From Druceiella hillmani (lineage: Eukaryota > Arthropoda > Insecta > Lepidoptera > Hepialidae): a DNA stretch of 64,000 nt. The notes beneath the pieces are model-generated. The model had not been told where the DNA came from and did not search any database. It worked only from the letters and a program-made list of their open reading frames with translations. Below are positions 21,501-33,080 of this stretch, piece by piece; the stretch's first letter is position 1; every line of letters starts with the position of its first letter. Made by a program: the position numbers and the translations under genes. The stretch covers positions 7,802,501 to 7,866,500 of the forward strand of contig JAYKKI010000095.1 in NCBI GenBank assembly GCA_039881145.1, written 5' to 3'.

Positions 21501-21752
21501 AGAGTCACGAGAACCATGAAGCGCCAATTTTGCTGGCCCTATAATAATATCAGCGCAATATTTATAATAACTCGGAGATAAGCAGCAGTTCTCTGAGAAC
21601 GTTTTTTTGTTTACAAACAAACTGATATCATTATCGGCTAAGATATTTGTGGAAGCTATCGATATCAAAGCCTTTATTATGAAATCGGTAGGCTTATCAG
21701 AAGCAACATCAGTTTGTTCCTCCATTTTATGATTCCTGTTATTGTTTGCCAT
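21411..21752 (-). CDS. Uncertain 113-codon ORF next to a splice-donor-like GTAAGT
   Basis: The ORF starts at an ATG in good context (ATAACATGG) just downstream of a 22-bp perfect palindrome (21768-21789). It has balanced composition (MANNNRNHKMEEQTDVASDK at the N-terminus) and ends in TGA (21411-21413). Two bases later the minus strand reads GTAAGT (21408-21403), a strong 5' splice consensus. The last ~25 codons are duplicated with frame conserved in the neighbouring copy. No family recognised. It may be a relic exon of a gene or transposon. Confidence 0.3.
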   Translation of the reverse strand: MANNNRNHKMEEQTDVASDKPTDFIIKALISIASTNILADNDISLFVNKKTFSENCCLSPSYYKYCADIIIGPAKLALHGSRDSGIIFVLERPRNLLSQCFMMDKNRSCFSVT

Positions 21753-21767
21753 GTTATAATTTTATTT

Positions 21768-21789
21768 GATATTGCAATATTGCAATATC
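21768..21789. repeat. 22-bp perfect palindrome
   Basis: GATATTGCAA, TA-centred, followed by its exact complement. Confidence 0.85.
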
Positions 21790-22595
21790 ATCAGTCCATC
21801 AATGGCAATTGTTATTTGTTCATTTTCGTAGCCATTATCTGATTGAACACGACTTTAAACGCACCCTTAGGTTATGTTAGGTAATAAAAATAGCTTAGGT
21901 AATACAATTTTAAAATTAGTTTGAATATACAACCACAACATGAAAATATTCGTCTATGATCCTTACCCTACGTCATACTATTTGACTTTGGTGAAGTGTC
22001 GCCTTATTGCGATATATATTGTCAAAGGATTCGTCATATGTTACGAACATTCGTTATGTTCGGGCGACAGCGAATGCCGATAACTAAGCTGTCAGTTTTT
22101 TAATATGTATCAAAATATTTTGTCGCGAAAATATGCCACGTATTATCGTCAAACAGTGTTGTCGTATAATTAGACTGTAATACGATAAGTAATGCACGTG
22201 TGCTACAAAAAGCTGTAATAGAATTTCTTTTAATTGCATGTACCTAGCGGGGTATTAACTGAAAAAGAAAATTATAAGAATTCCAAAACTACTTTTTTTC
22301 AGAATGTTTTATTAGATCTATATTTTTAAAAAAGCCAACATCAAAAATTATAAAAAAATATATTGGGAAAAAAGAAAAATTAATACTTGTTAAAAGAATC
22401 ATTAATACTTATAAATAATTTAAAAGCAGGTACTAGTTACCCTAAAATTTTTGTAACTTGTTAAAGGTGCATGGACTCCTATAGTGTTAGTTCTACTTAA
22501 CTTTTATTTACTCATATTACACATAGACCTGAGTGGTACGATACAAGAAAATTTATAAGTTAGTACATTTTTTTATTTCGACCTTTCTTAGGTAT
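21790..22595. other. A+T-rich stretch, no gene seen
   Basis: Nothing supported. Confidence 0.4.
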
Positions 22596-22599
22596 TTGA

Positions 22600-23572
22600 G
22601 AACGATTAATCTCTCACGAATTATACAAAGAATACTTTTATTATTACGCCATAAATTTGTATAATAAATCTTATGCAACAAAATGTTTCCAAAATTATTT
22701 TCGGCAGAAAAGTCTCTGATGGTCGCATAAAATACAAGCAACTCTAAATGTTAAATATTTAAAAATAAATTCTAATATCTTTTATATTCGATCAGCGTCA
22801 CAGTATACGTTTTGTGGCGTTATCGTTACGCTATAAGTTTTTGCAATAAAGTGCATGCAACAAAAGCTAAATTATCGTCGATAGGAAATACGTGCAACAA
22901 ATAGTTTCTGATGCTCGTCTAAAATTCTAGCAATGCTAAATATTATTCAAACGTGTTACATTCTACCCGTGTCATAATGTGGGGCTTTAGGTGTTATCAT
23001 TACGCTATAAGTTTTTGCGATAAAGATTATGCAATAAAACTGTGTCTTATCGTCGGTAGGAAATATGTGCAATAAATCGGTTCTGGTACTAGTCTGAAAT
23101 GCTAGCACGTTAAATTATTTAAAAACAAATATTAATATCTATATATTTGATCCGTGTCACAATGTAGGGCTCAAGGTGTTATTGTTTTACCATAAATTAT
23201 AGCAAATAAAGATTACGCAACAAAAGTGTTTCTGGAATCATCGCCTGTATTTAATATATAAGCAATAAATAGTGTTTGATGCTTATTTAAAATACTAGCA
23301 ACGCTAAATTATTTAAAAAGAAACGTTAATAGCTTTTATATTCGATCCATGTCACATTGTAGGGCTCGAGGTGTTATTGTTTTACCATAAATTATTGCAA
23401 ATAAAGATTACGCAACAAAAGTGTTTCTGGAATTATCGCCTGTATTTAATATATAAGCCATAAATAGTGTTTGATGCTTGTTTAAAATACTAGCAACGCT
23501 AAATTATTTAAAAAGAAACGTTAATAGCTTTTATATTCGATCCGTGTCACATTGTAGGGCTCGAGGCGTTCG
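22600..23572. repeat. ~185-195-bp satellite, five to six units
   Basis: Units share CCATAAATT or CTATAAGTT, GCAA.AAA, ATTATCG, TAGCAACGCTAAATTATTTAAA, then TTATATTCGATCCGTGTCAC, then GTAGGGCTCGAGGTGTTAT (split here only for reading). Junction words near 22751, 22935, 23110, 23303 and 23499 give spacings of 175-196 bp. The two rightmost units are almost identical and those to the left are progressively more diverged. Confidence 0.88.
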
Positions 23573-23725
23573 GCCGTTGTGCCAGTATCCAAATCAGTAT
23601 TTGTATAAATAAAGCTACAATGGCGAGGTGATTAAAAGGGTGAGGTGATTTGGGGCAGACGCGGGCGGAGGCGCGACGTGGCCAACAAAGCCCTGTTTAC
23701 ATTCCACTGTGCCATAGTTTGTTTT
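23560..23725. promoter_or_regulatory. GC-rich island with forkhead-like words
   Basis: Contains GACGCGGGCGGAGGCGCGAC, then CCAACAAAGCCCTGTTTACA (TGTTTAC and its relative CAACA are forkhead-type cores). No ORF. Abuts the satellite. Confidence 0.3.
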
Positions 23726-24426
23726 ACATCAAAATGACTTATGAATAAGAAGCGAAACATTTCTCAACAACGTATCACATCGCTCCTTGTCTCCGTTGAA
23801 TGGAAATTTGTGACGCTTCTTTCTATACAAAACGCATGAATGAACGAAGGAAATACGGAATAAATAACGATAATACGAATTCGTTTTAGGCCGATGTGTA
23901 CTTTGACACTAAAATTATTATAAAACGTTTAAAACTAATCATTAGCTGCGATTTATGAGCATACAATTTGATTTATTAGTCGAATTCATTATTCTGTAAG
24001 TGGTATTTTATAAAAATTGTAATTTTTTAATAGCAATATAAAGATTTTAATAAATGATAATTGAATAGAAAAGTTATTAACTTAACCAAAGCAATAGTAA
24101 CCTCATCAATCTGTCTTTTAAGAAAAGTTTTTTTTTATTATAACTTGGGGAACAATGTGTTTTCTTCCAATAAAACTCTATATTCCTTATATAATATAAT
24201 GGTATGCGAAATTCTGTATAAATCGGCTGAGTACTTATAGAGCTATTAAGTAACAAACAAAAGTGTTTTTACTTTTACATTTATAATATTATAGCTTAAA
24301 TTTTTAACATAAATTTCATTTGTTCAAAAAATCGGACTTGGTTTTAGACACCGCCGAGATTTGTGCGTGATAACGTCTCCACGGACCTCCGTGTAATGAA
24401 ACGACACATGTTTTGGAACGCGTCTC

Positions 24427-24529
24427 AGTTCACTGTTGCTCATAGTATGAGTTATTGCGTCGTATTATTGCAGTGAGACAGTAGTTTTAATGCGAGCTCA
24501 ATAAAATAAACATCAAGCAACAGCATTAG
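24427..24529 (+). other. Candidate non-coding first exon
   Basis: An initiator-like TCAGTT (24425-24430) in GC-richer sequence is followed, 103 bp on, by CATTAG|GTAAGTG at 24529/24530. That is a near-ideal 5' splice site. No ATG-initiated ORF of note lies between. This is only a motif-based suggestion. Confidence 0.22.
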
Positions 24530-25015
24530 GTAAGTGTTTTTATTTATTATGCGAATCCAAAATTGTAGTAATCCAGGAAAAGTAACATTTTCAGTTTTAG
24601 CAATTTGTAACTTTTCCTCTTTTGGGCAGATTTTTCAAATTCTTTCACCCATGTATTTACATTGGTGCATTTTATATTTTTCCTACACTTATAAAACCGA
24701 GGATATTGGGATTTTATAGTTTTGGTTGAGTTTCGACTTTGGAGGTCCATAATAAATACAAACGTAGCTACGTTATTTTGATACACAAAATCAACTATAT
24801 GAATAATGGACACGTTCTTTATTACATCAGTATATTCGTATACTCAATGCACGCCGTAATTGTTACCCTCAGAGCTGTGGCTGAAACTTCTTTTGCGGAT
24901 TTGAGTTATGTATCATGAAGGCAAGCGTATATCTAACACATATCCGGGACACAGGACTCGCGAACTATATTTAATGAGAGGTTATAGCATTTAAAATTTA
25001 ATAGACCTTTGATTG

Positions 25016-25738
25016 TAGTGATGTAACGAATATAAATGTTTACACACTTGCGAATATAAATACGAATGGGAATAAAGTGCACCGGTATTCGCGAATGTGA
25101 ATACAAATATAAATTCTTAAATCCATCCTTCTTAAATCTTGCCTTCTTAAATCTGACGTCGTTTGACAACACGAGTATTTTTCAGAGAATTAATGTTTAG
25201 TGAAGCTGGTCTTCGTTATGCACCTCCGCGAAACAGATTGCAAGTGAAAATGTCATCCATGCTTTTATTTTTGAAATTTTGTTTTCCACTATTTAAAAAT
25301 GCGTTAAATTTTACATTTCGGTCATCAGCTGATAAATATTAAATTTTTTTTTTTTTTTTTTTGTATTCTGCTTAGCACAGCAATCTGTTTTTCACATTTA
25401 GCTGTTATTATTAATGAAAGTAAAGCAAAAAATATATTTGTATTTAAAATACCGTTTGTTGTTATTGTAAAAAGTTGATCATTTTAAATTTTTAATCATT
25501 ATTGTAATTATTTATTATTTTTTGTTTAAGAAGGAATGATTTAATTTTTCTCAAATTTTTAAACGTACATATATTTCTTTGCAATAGTTTTAGAAATTTG
25601 TTGTGTTTTCGTGATAACTTTTATCGATTTAAATGAATTCAACATGAAAATTCCGTTGCAATCATATTCACATTATTTTTGGAATTACGAATGCGAATGA
25701 AAATTGTAATAATCAGGCGAATGTTCGTTACATCACTA
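25016..25738. mobile_element. hAT-like non-autonomous element with terminal inverted repeats
   Basis: The left end TAGTGATGTAACGAA and right end TTCGTTACATCACTA are exact 15-bp inverted repeats that begin TAGTG as hAT ends often do. The flanking 8-mers TTTGATTG and TATCATTG match at 6 of 8, consistent with a decayed 8-bp target duplication. Subterminal GAATATAAAT, ATTCGCGAATGTGAATAC and ATTACGAATGCGAATGAAAA motifs fill both ends. There is no transposase ORF. A T19 tract lies inside (25344-25362). Confidence 0.72.
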
Positions 25739-26407
25739 TATCATTGTTCTAACACTGAAATTGAACTTGCAGGTATTTTTTATAAAATAAATATATCTGG
25801 ACGCTCAAGTCCCACTTTTATGTGCGTTAATATGTAATACATGTGATAAAACGATAAAGATAAACAAGTTATAAACGTATTTTTGGTAGTGATATAAAAA
25901 AAATGCTTTCGCTTTGTTTGTTTATTAATTATTACTCACATCAATTTAATACTATTTGGCAAAAGACCACGTCGAACAGCCACAGTATCATGCTAACTTG
26001 AAAATATCAATGGTGAACTATGATAATGCAAATATTAAGAACATAAAATAAAATATAATTCATGAACACGTTAATGACCTTGCTAGGTATCAATATGGCC
26101 TCTACACAGTGTACGAGTGTGAAGGGAATATTGATCTTGACATAGCATTCATTGTCCAAACTAATTGACACGATACTGACTAACTGTAAAAACTGACAGA
26201 TCATTAAATAACGATTCTCAATATTTTTTAGTCTTGTAACCCTGATTTTTGTCCACGTCGATGATAAATTACGATTTGTATACACAAAAATAAACAAAAT
26301 TTGTTAGGTAAATAATATTAGTATTTTAAAATAAAAATAATCGTATTTGAAGTACTGATATTAAAAAGAATCAAACATTTTCCATCGATTAAAAGTCAAT
26401 TAAGGAT

Positions 26408-27401
26408 AAATGTCATTTGTTATATAGCAATCCTGAGATACAAAGGAGATGTTTTGTATGCATTAACAGTCAATCAGTAAATGTCATTTGTTATATGGCA
26501 ATCCTGAGATACGAAGGAGATGTTTTGTATGCAGTAACAGTCAATTAGTAAATGTCATTTGTTATATGGCAATCCTGAGATACGAAGGAGATGTTTTGTA
26601 TGCATTAACAGTCAATCAGTAAATGTCATTTATTATATGGCAATCCTGAGATACAAAGGAGATGTTTTGTATGCATTAACAGTCAGTTAGTAATTGTCAT
26701 TTGTTATATGGCAATCCTGAGATACGAAGAAGATGTTTTGTATGCATTAACAGTCAGTTAGTATATGTCATTTGTTATGTGGTAATCCTGAGATACGAAG
26801 GAGATGTTTTGTATGCATTAACAGTCAGTTAGTTAATGTCATTTGTTATGTGGCAATCCTGAGATACGAAGGAGATGTTTTGTATGCATTAACAGTCAGT
26901 TAGTAAATGTCATTTATTATATGGCAAACTTGAGATACAAAGGAGGTGTTTTGTATGCATTAACAGTCAGCCAGTAAATGTTATTTGTTACATGGCAATC
27001 CTGAGATACAAAGGAGATGTTTTGTGTGCATTAACAGTCAGTTAGTAAATGTCATTTGTTATATGGCAATCCTGAGATACGAAGGAGATGTTTTGTGTGC
27101 ATTAACAGTCAGTTAGTAAATGTCATTTGTTATATGGCAATCCTGAGATACAAAGGAGATGTTTTGTATGCATTAACAGTCAGTTAGTAAATGTCATTTG
27201 TTATATGGCAATCCTGAGATACGAAGGAGATGTTTTGTAAGCATTAACAGTCAGTTAGTAAATGTCATTTATTATATGGCAAACTTGAGATACAAAGGAG
27301 ATGTTTTGTATGCATTAACAGTCAGCCAGTAAATGTCATTTGTTACATGGCAATACTGAGATACAAAGGAGATGTTTTGTATGCATTAAAAGTCAGTCAG
27401 T
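26408..27401. repeat. 71-bp satellite, 14 exact-length units
   Basis: Units begin AAATGTCATTTGTTATATGG and include GAGATACGAAGGAGATGTTT and GCATTAACAGTCAGTTAGT. Starts at 26408, 26479 and so on to 27331 are all exact multiples of 71, so there is no indel in 994 bp. Units 8 and 13 share CTTGAGATACAAAGG variants, and units 9 and 14 share GCCAGT..TTACATGG, revealing a 5-unit (355-bp) higher-order duplication. Confidence 0.96.
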
Positions 27402-28590
27402 CAGAAATATTAGTAATACAATTAAAAAATAACTTGATGTACCATTGACTACATATCTTATTATCACTATGGGGTACTAATGGATAAATCTAATTAGTCC
27501 ACGTAAGCGAAGTCGCAAGTTCTTTCATATTTTTATTCAAGTCATCAATGAGACGAATGAGGAATCGTCTACTTTTTTATGAAGTCTGACTATTTTTCAA
27601 ACATGAATTCTCTTTCTATAAAACTTTTTGAACTATTAAGATGGAAGTTAGTTCAGATTGTGTTCCGTTATATCCTCTACATAAAGATGTAACATACTAA
27701 ATGATACAATTGGCAGGCTCGAAAAGATCATCGAAAAAATTCAAGTAAAACACAAAACGAGTCGATAGACATTCATTTTGACAACTCAGTACGAATGTCA
27801 ACGTCATCTGACAGTTTATTTTTAATCAAGTTGGGCAATGGGTACACATTAAAAAAGCGATCGATATTGTTTATTTTTTGTGATGCTTTCTAAAAATTAT
27901 TATATATTTCTTAGATTTTTATTGTTATTTTTATTTCTTATTAACTATTTTTGATATATTAATAATATACGCGCTTATGAAGAATACGGAGAATCACAAC
28001 AGCGATAGATATTAAAAATAAAATTTGTGTGAAACACCGTGAAATTACACATACCACCGATTCCAGCGAACATCCATGCAACGAGGAGGAGAAACATTTT
28101 ACACTAAAAATACAGTATTTAAGTAGGGAAAATATGTTTGACAATACGACAACACTGCGCCGCGCGGACGTCATTCACAAATGGTGCGACAATGGACAAT
28201 ATTTTTGTTGTAATGTTAGTTTTTGGCTCTACTCCTATATTTACATAATAATTTCTATTATATGAAATGAAATGCTTTTATTATATAGACACGTGTCTGT
28301 AACATCTTTCGCTTGCAAATGATTGAGTAAGTTGGTATTCACATTCACAGATAAGGAAAAGAAAGAATTTTGAGCTCTTGAGATACGTACAGAAAATTAT
28401 AATCTGTCGTTAGATTTTAGTGCTACCAAGGGTACAATTCGTTTCATTGTGTCGTAAAGTTTAACAAGTCTGAGCGTCATATAAATTAAAAATATCAAGA
28501 AACAATTTATATTATGATCATACAGTCACATGGGCCCAGTTTTTGCCTTTACCAAATTAAATGAATAATCATCACAAAACATTATATTTT
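27402..28590. other. A+T-rich stretch, no confident gene
   Basis: A 78-codon ORF (28029-28265) in a slightly GC-richer patch has no recognised domain. Confidence 0.4.
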
Positions 28591-28594
28591 AAAG

Positions 28595-29490
28595 CTAATT
28601 GAAAAACGGACAGTCTAGCGTATGGCTAATATCTTTCGCTGGAACACATTAATGGTACAGACATTTGTACTCGTTTTCTGTTAAATCCTGGCTTGTATTT
28701 GTTTAGGGTTCTTTACCTCTAAAGGAAAAAACTTATGGTATAAATCATGAAACCAATAATCATTACAATATGGAATAGTTTAAATCTAATTGAACGAAGA
28801 CCAATATAGCATACGACGTACTACGTCTTTTCCTTGAACACATTATCGATTCATGTATATTTATTCATCTCTGTTAAACAATGCTTTGTATCTTTTAGAG
28901 TTCTTTATCTCCAAAGAAAAATGCTGAACCTAGCTATAAGATTACTCACGCGACAGTTTAGTCTAGACTTATTACGGTTCAGATATGGTTTCTCGTTCTC
29001 TGTGAAATCCCGCCTTTTATTATTTAGACATTTTTATCTCCAAAGAAAAGACTGAACCCAGCTTAAGATCACTCACGCGACAGTTTAACATAGACTTAAT
29101 ACGTTTCAGGTATGTTTATTCGTTCTCTGTTAAACCCTGCCTTGTATTTTTTATACTTCTTTATCTTCAAAGAAAAAAAACTGGACCCAGCTATAAGATC
29201 ACTCATGTGACAGTTTAGTATAGACTTAATACGGCTCAGGTTTGTTTATTCGTTCTCTGTTAAACCCCGACTTGTATTTTTCATACTTTTTAATTTCCGA
29301 AGAAAAAACTGAACCCAGCTATACGATCACTCAAGTGACAGTTTAGTATAGACTTAATACGGTTCAGGTATGTTTATTTGTTCTCTGTTAAACCCCAACT
29401 TTTATTTTTTTATACTTTTAATTTCCGAAGAAAAAAACTGAATCCAGCTATAAGATCACTCACTTGACAGTTTAGCATAGACTTAATTTA
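28595..29490. repeat. ~128-bp satellite, five clean units plus diverged leader
   Basis: CTATAAGATCACTCACGYGA, then CAGTTTAGTATAGACTTAAT, then TTATTCGTTCTCTGTTAAAC marks each unit. The CAGTTTA words at 28954, 29081, 29211, 29338 and 29468 give spacings of 127-130 bp. Diverged units start near 28595. The first includes GTTTAGGGTTCTTTACCTCT, then AAAGGAAAAAA, a family B terminus. Confidence 0.9.
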
Positions 29491-30155
29491 TTACGAATAA
29501 TTTAGGGCATTAAAATACGAAACGAAGAAAGACTTATTTGAAATTTGGCACAGTCGTAAAACATCTTAACCCGCTGGTATCTCAGTAATAAACGCTCAAA
29601 AATATTTATATGGAAATCGTAGGAATTTATATGGAATTTGGTACTTGATTTTTTTAAAAATTTTCTATGTAGTGTGGGGTATCATTGAAAGAGTCAGTTG
29701 TAAATGTCTCAAAAATAATTAATAATTTTAGGTAGTATATTTTCAGAGATATACTGAGAAATATTTTTAAAAAAATAATCCCGTCCGAAACTACTGAATT
29801 TGAAATTATGAAAAAGCTATTATGCTAAGGTTGTAGGAAAACTGTAACGGTAATTCTAGATGTCGTAGTATTTGAGATACGATAATATATACGTCCATCT
29901 ACTTATTGTACTAGGAAGTTAGTAAAATATTAAATAATCAATTTCTAAAAAAGCTACTTTCTGCTTTTCGAAACTGTCGTAACGTTTGATGATGAGCAGT
30001 CAAAAAAGTTCATTGAAAATTTTGACTGCACATAACTGTTCAGTAGTTAGTAATAGTCAAAATTGAAATGCTACCTTTTATTTCTTTTTTTTTGTTAAAT
30101 AATTAATTAGAAATCAAATTAGTGCGTAAGAGAAATCAAATTATAGGGCCTGCAC
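29491..30155. other. A+T-rich stretch, probably old interspersed repeat
   Basis: Phrases such as TTATTTGAAATTTGGCACAG resemble lepidopteran repeat interiors. No gene seen. Confidence 0.35.
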
Positions 30156-30159
30156 CTTA

Positions 30160-30600
30160 AGATGCAATTAAAGGATTTCATAAGGAAAATGGATTTTTTC
30201 CCGTACAACGTAAATTGAAAAAAAGATTACCAAATTTTATTTCATGTATTTACTGCTACTACCAAGTTATATAACATAACTTGATAGTAGCGGTAAATAT
30301 GAAACTATTTTGGGGATTCATTAAAAAGTACGAAATCATAGCTTTCGAATTTGGTTTTGTTGTTAATTACCAAGCGATTAATTAATGGATTTCATAAAGA
30401 AAATGGATTTTTTCTCGTACAACGTCTCAAAATTGAAAAAAAGATTGCCATGTTTGATTTCATTTATTTACTAGTACTACCAATTTATATAGTAATATAT
30501 CTTAATTGTAGCAGTAAATATAAAAATATTTTACGGATTTATTTTAAAAGTACGAAATCATAGCTATCAAATTTAATTTTGTTGTTAATGATTAAGTGAT
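30160..30600. repeat. 214-bp direct duplication containing a hairpin
   Basis: GGATTTCATAARGAAAATGG recurs at 30173 and 30387, followed in both copies by ATTGAAAAAAAGATT and AAAGTACGAAATCATAGCT. In the first copy 30247-30270 and 30276-30299 form a 24-bp stem with two mismatches. In the second copy the stem has decayed. Confidence 0.75.
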
Positions 30601-31020
30601 TTATCATAAAATTACAGCTAATTGAAAATGACTAAAATTTTTCGTGATTCTTTAATTTTCTTTTATTCCAAAAACTATCTTAAGTAATCTATCTTAAGTC
30701 AAACTATCTTAAGTCTACAATATAGAACGAAAACCGTAATATCAACTACTTATCGATTGAATTCACGCCAAGGTGACTAGGTCAGAAAGGTCAAACATTA
30801 CAAAAATTTGGGTTTTATGGAGAATCGATAAAAGAAAATTTTGTAGCAAAATGACAAAAGTGATGACATCAAAATAAAATTTTCGTTTTGGGACGTGCAG
30901 TTCTTTTATTATGATAGAAAAGCCATTTTAAATATTTTTCTGTCGATTGCAATCGATTTATATATCATTATATAAATATCATAATATAAATATAATTTTC
31001 AATATTAATTCTTTTTAATC

Positions 31021-31150
31021 TATATTTTGTTTGTTTGTTCGCGCTAATCTCTGGATCCAAATGTCCTATTTGAAAAAAATGTTTGTGTGTTAGAAAGCTC
31101 GTATTTTATGGAAGTTTATATATCATAAATAATAACCTTCCTGAAGAAAA
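31021..31150 (+). repeat. Lepidopteran interspersed repeat family C
   Basis: TTTGTTTGTTTGTTCGCGCT, then AATCTCTGGATCCAAATG, then GTGTTAGAAAGCTCG. It is the inverse of the copy at 4800-4975. Confidence 0.65.
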
Positions 31151-31199
31151 AATATATATTATACATCATCTGGGTAGGTAGAGAAGCGTTAAACAATCT

Positions 31200-31300
31200 A
31201 TGAGAAGTGGGCACTGTTTAAACCGAATATTGCCGCCGATATACTCTCGACCCGATGGCGTTTGGCGTGCGGAGGCGTTTAATAACTATGGGGGGGGGGC
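31200..31300. promoter_or_regulatory. Small GC-rich island ending in G10
   Basis: CGACCCGATGGCGTTTGGCG, then GGAGGCGTTTAATAACTATG and ten G at 31290-31299. No ORF. Confidence 0.25.
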
Positions 31301-32285
31301 AGCATAATTAAGATAATTTTATGCAGGTGAAACTGTGGAGCACGGCTAACAGTAGAAAATACTGATGAGCAATTAGTAACATTGTGAAATAATTTTTATT
31401 AAATTCAATTAAAAATATTTTATTACACGGCGTCGCCAGTTACTGAAATATGATATTGTATTTATATCGACCAGGAATAGCCTTTACTTTTTACTCTACT
31501 AAGCAATATTTATAAATAATTTTGTGAAGAAGGATATAATTATGCCCAGATAATTATTCCCAGCATTGAGAACAATATAGTAGATAGATGATAAATACTG
31601 GAAGTGTCTTCGAGAAATCAGAAATTTGGGCGTATAATTGAAGAATATGTTACATTTTATAAACACTTGCTTTTACTTATCATAATATAAATATCGTTTT
31701 GGTTAAGGTAAACAATTCCATTTTCTACTTATATTGTTACCGCCAAAAGGAAACGCAACTAAATTTCCCTGAAAAAAATGAATAATAATATAACACATTA
31801 CAATCTAATTCGTTGTACTGCTTATCTCATATTACTGTATTTATTTACTTACGAAACTTTGATGTTAACCCAGCAAACAGTATGTATATACATAAGTGGC
31901 GGAGTTAGAGCTATAAAAATAATCACTTAAAGCAAACCATAACATAATAAGCGTCAAACATTAGTATTAAGATATACAACAAATTATTGTCAAAAGTAAA
32001 TTAGTGTACACATGTAAATAAAAAATGTTAATTAAAAACTAACGAATCGAAGATATTTTGAATACCGTTAAGTAAAACAGAGAAAACAGTAACCAAATAC
32101 GAACGCATTACATTTTAGTAGTTCAGTAGTTATATTTCAGTAGTGAACAGCAATAGTTTCAAAAAGCAGAAAACAGCTACTTTAAGAATATATAGTTCAG
32201 TATTTTTATTTTCTACTGATGCACTCTTTAGCGCAATAAATATTTTGTAATACCTGATATAATTAAATAAAGGGACACATACCTC
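31301..32285. other. A+T-rich stretch, no gene seen
   Basis: TAGTTCAGTAGT-type words repeat near 32115-32205. Nothing else is supported. Confidence 0.4.
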
Positions 32286-32289
32286 TTTT

Positions 32290-33080
32290 GTACTGTCCTA
32301 CAACCTCTTTTTCACGGAATCCTATTTTAAGCTAGGTTTCTCCATTGGTTAATGCCAGTAGTCTCAAGGTCCTCTTCAACAAAATGCAGCCTTCGGTTAT
32401 GGAATCTCCTCGTCTTGATTTTTCTACTTTACAAAAATAACTATCTTGACATAGCCAGTGTCATCGCACCTGAAGGTATTTCCCAACTGCCTGGTGCGAT
32501 AGGATAGTATGATATTAACAATACCTTTTTTACCTGTACAAACAGTTTGCCAATATAAAAAAAATACAAAAATTCCTTAAATTACTTCAAACAATTTTCT
32601 TTAGTTTTTCCCTTCCTAAGTAATTTTCATCGGCTTTTGTAAGTATCCAGAACTCGCTATAGTACAGAATGATGGGTGTTACTAAGGTTTTATTGGGGTT
32701 AATGCTTATAGTAATGTAATAAACTTAGTTTTTGAATTGTTTTCTTAAGTGACAGTAGTTATACATTTGCTATGTATATAAGATTGCATATTTCTGCTTT
32801 AAGATTGCTACTATTCGTCATAATGATCTCCAATTACCACAAATAATAACAATGTTAAAGTAGAATTATGAAATCGTATAGGTATGTCTGGTCTACCTTC
32901 TCAAATTTGTGACTGTTTATATATAGCGGCAGTTTAAAGTAATTTCTGATAGACGTCGCCAAGAATAAGTTCTTGTCTTCATTTATAGCTAACCCACCAT
33001 AATTTGCGGCTGACTGGAGATAGAAAATCTACTTCTTCAATTCTTCCCATAATAATAATGTCATCAGTTCATACTAATAT
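32290..33080 (-). pseudogene. Decayed non-LTR retrotransposon RT (palm to C-terminus)
   Basis: Read on the minus strand in shifting frames, ordered RT landmarks survive. A T-D-D-I-I-I-M-G-R stretch near 33050 corresponds to the catalytic (Y/F)ADD box with its first residue changed. Then come AANYGGLAINEDKN, SHKFEKVDQTYLYDF, TLVTPIILYYSEFWILTKAD (the usual TLxLPVLLYGSETWTLT motif) and finally VEEDLETTGINQWRNLA. Many stops and frameshifts separate them. No long ORF remains, which is why it is easy to miss. This order matches RTE/Jockey-related lepidopteran elements annotated as endonuclease-reverse transcriptase. Confidence 0.8.

Noticed and set aside
26408..27401. Possible CRISPR-like array
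   Set aside because: Units are contiguous 71-mers without unique spacers, and the window is eukaryotic nuclear DNA.
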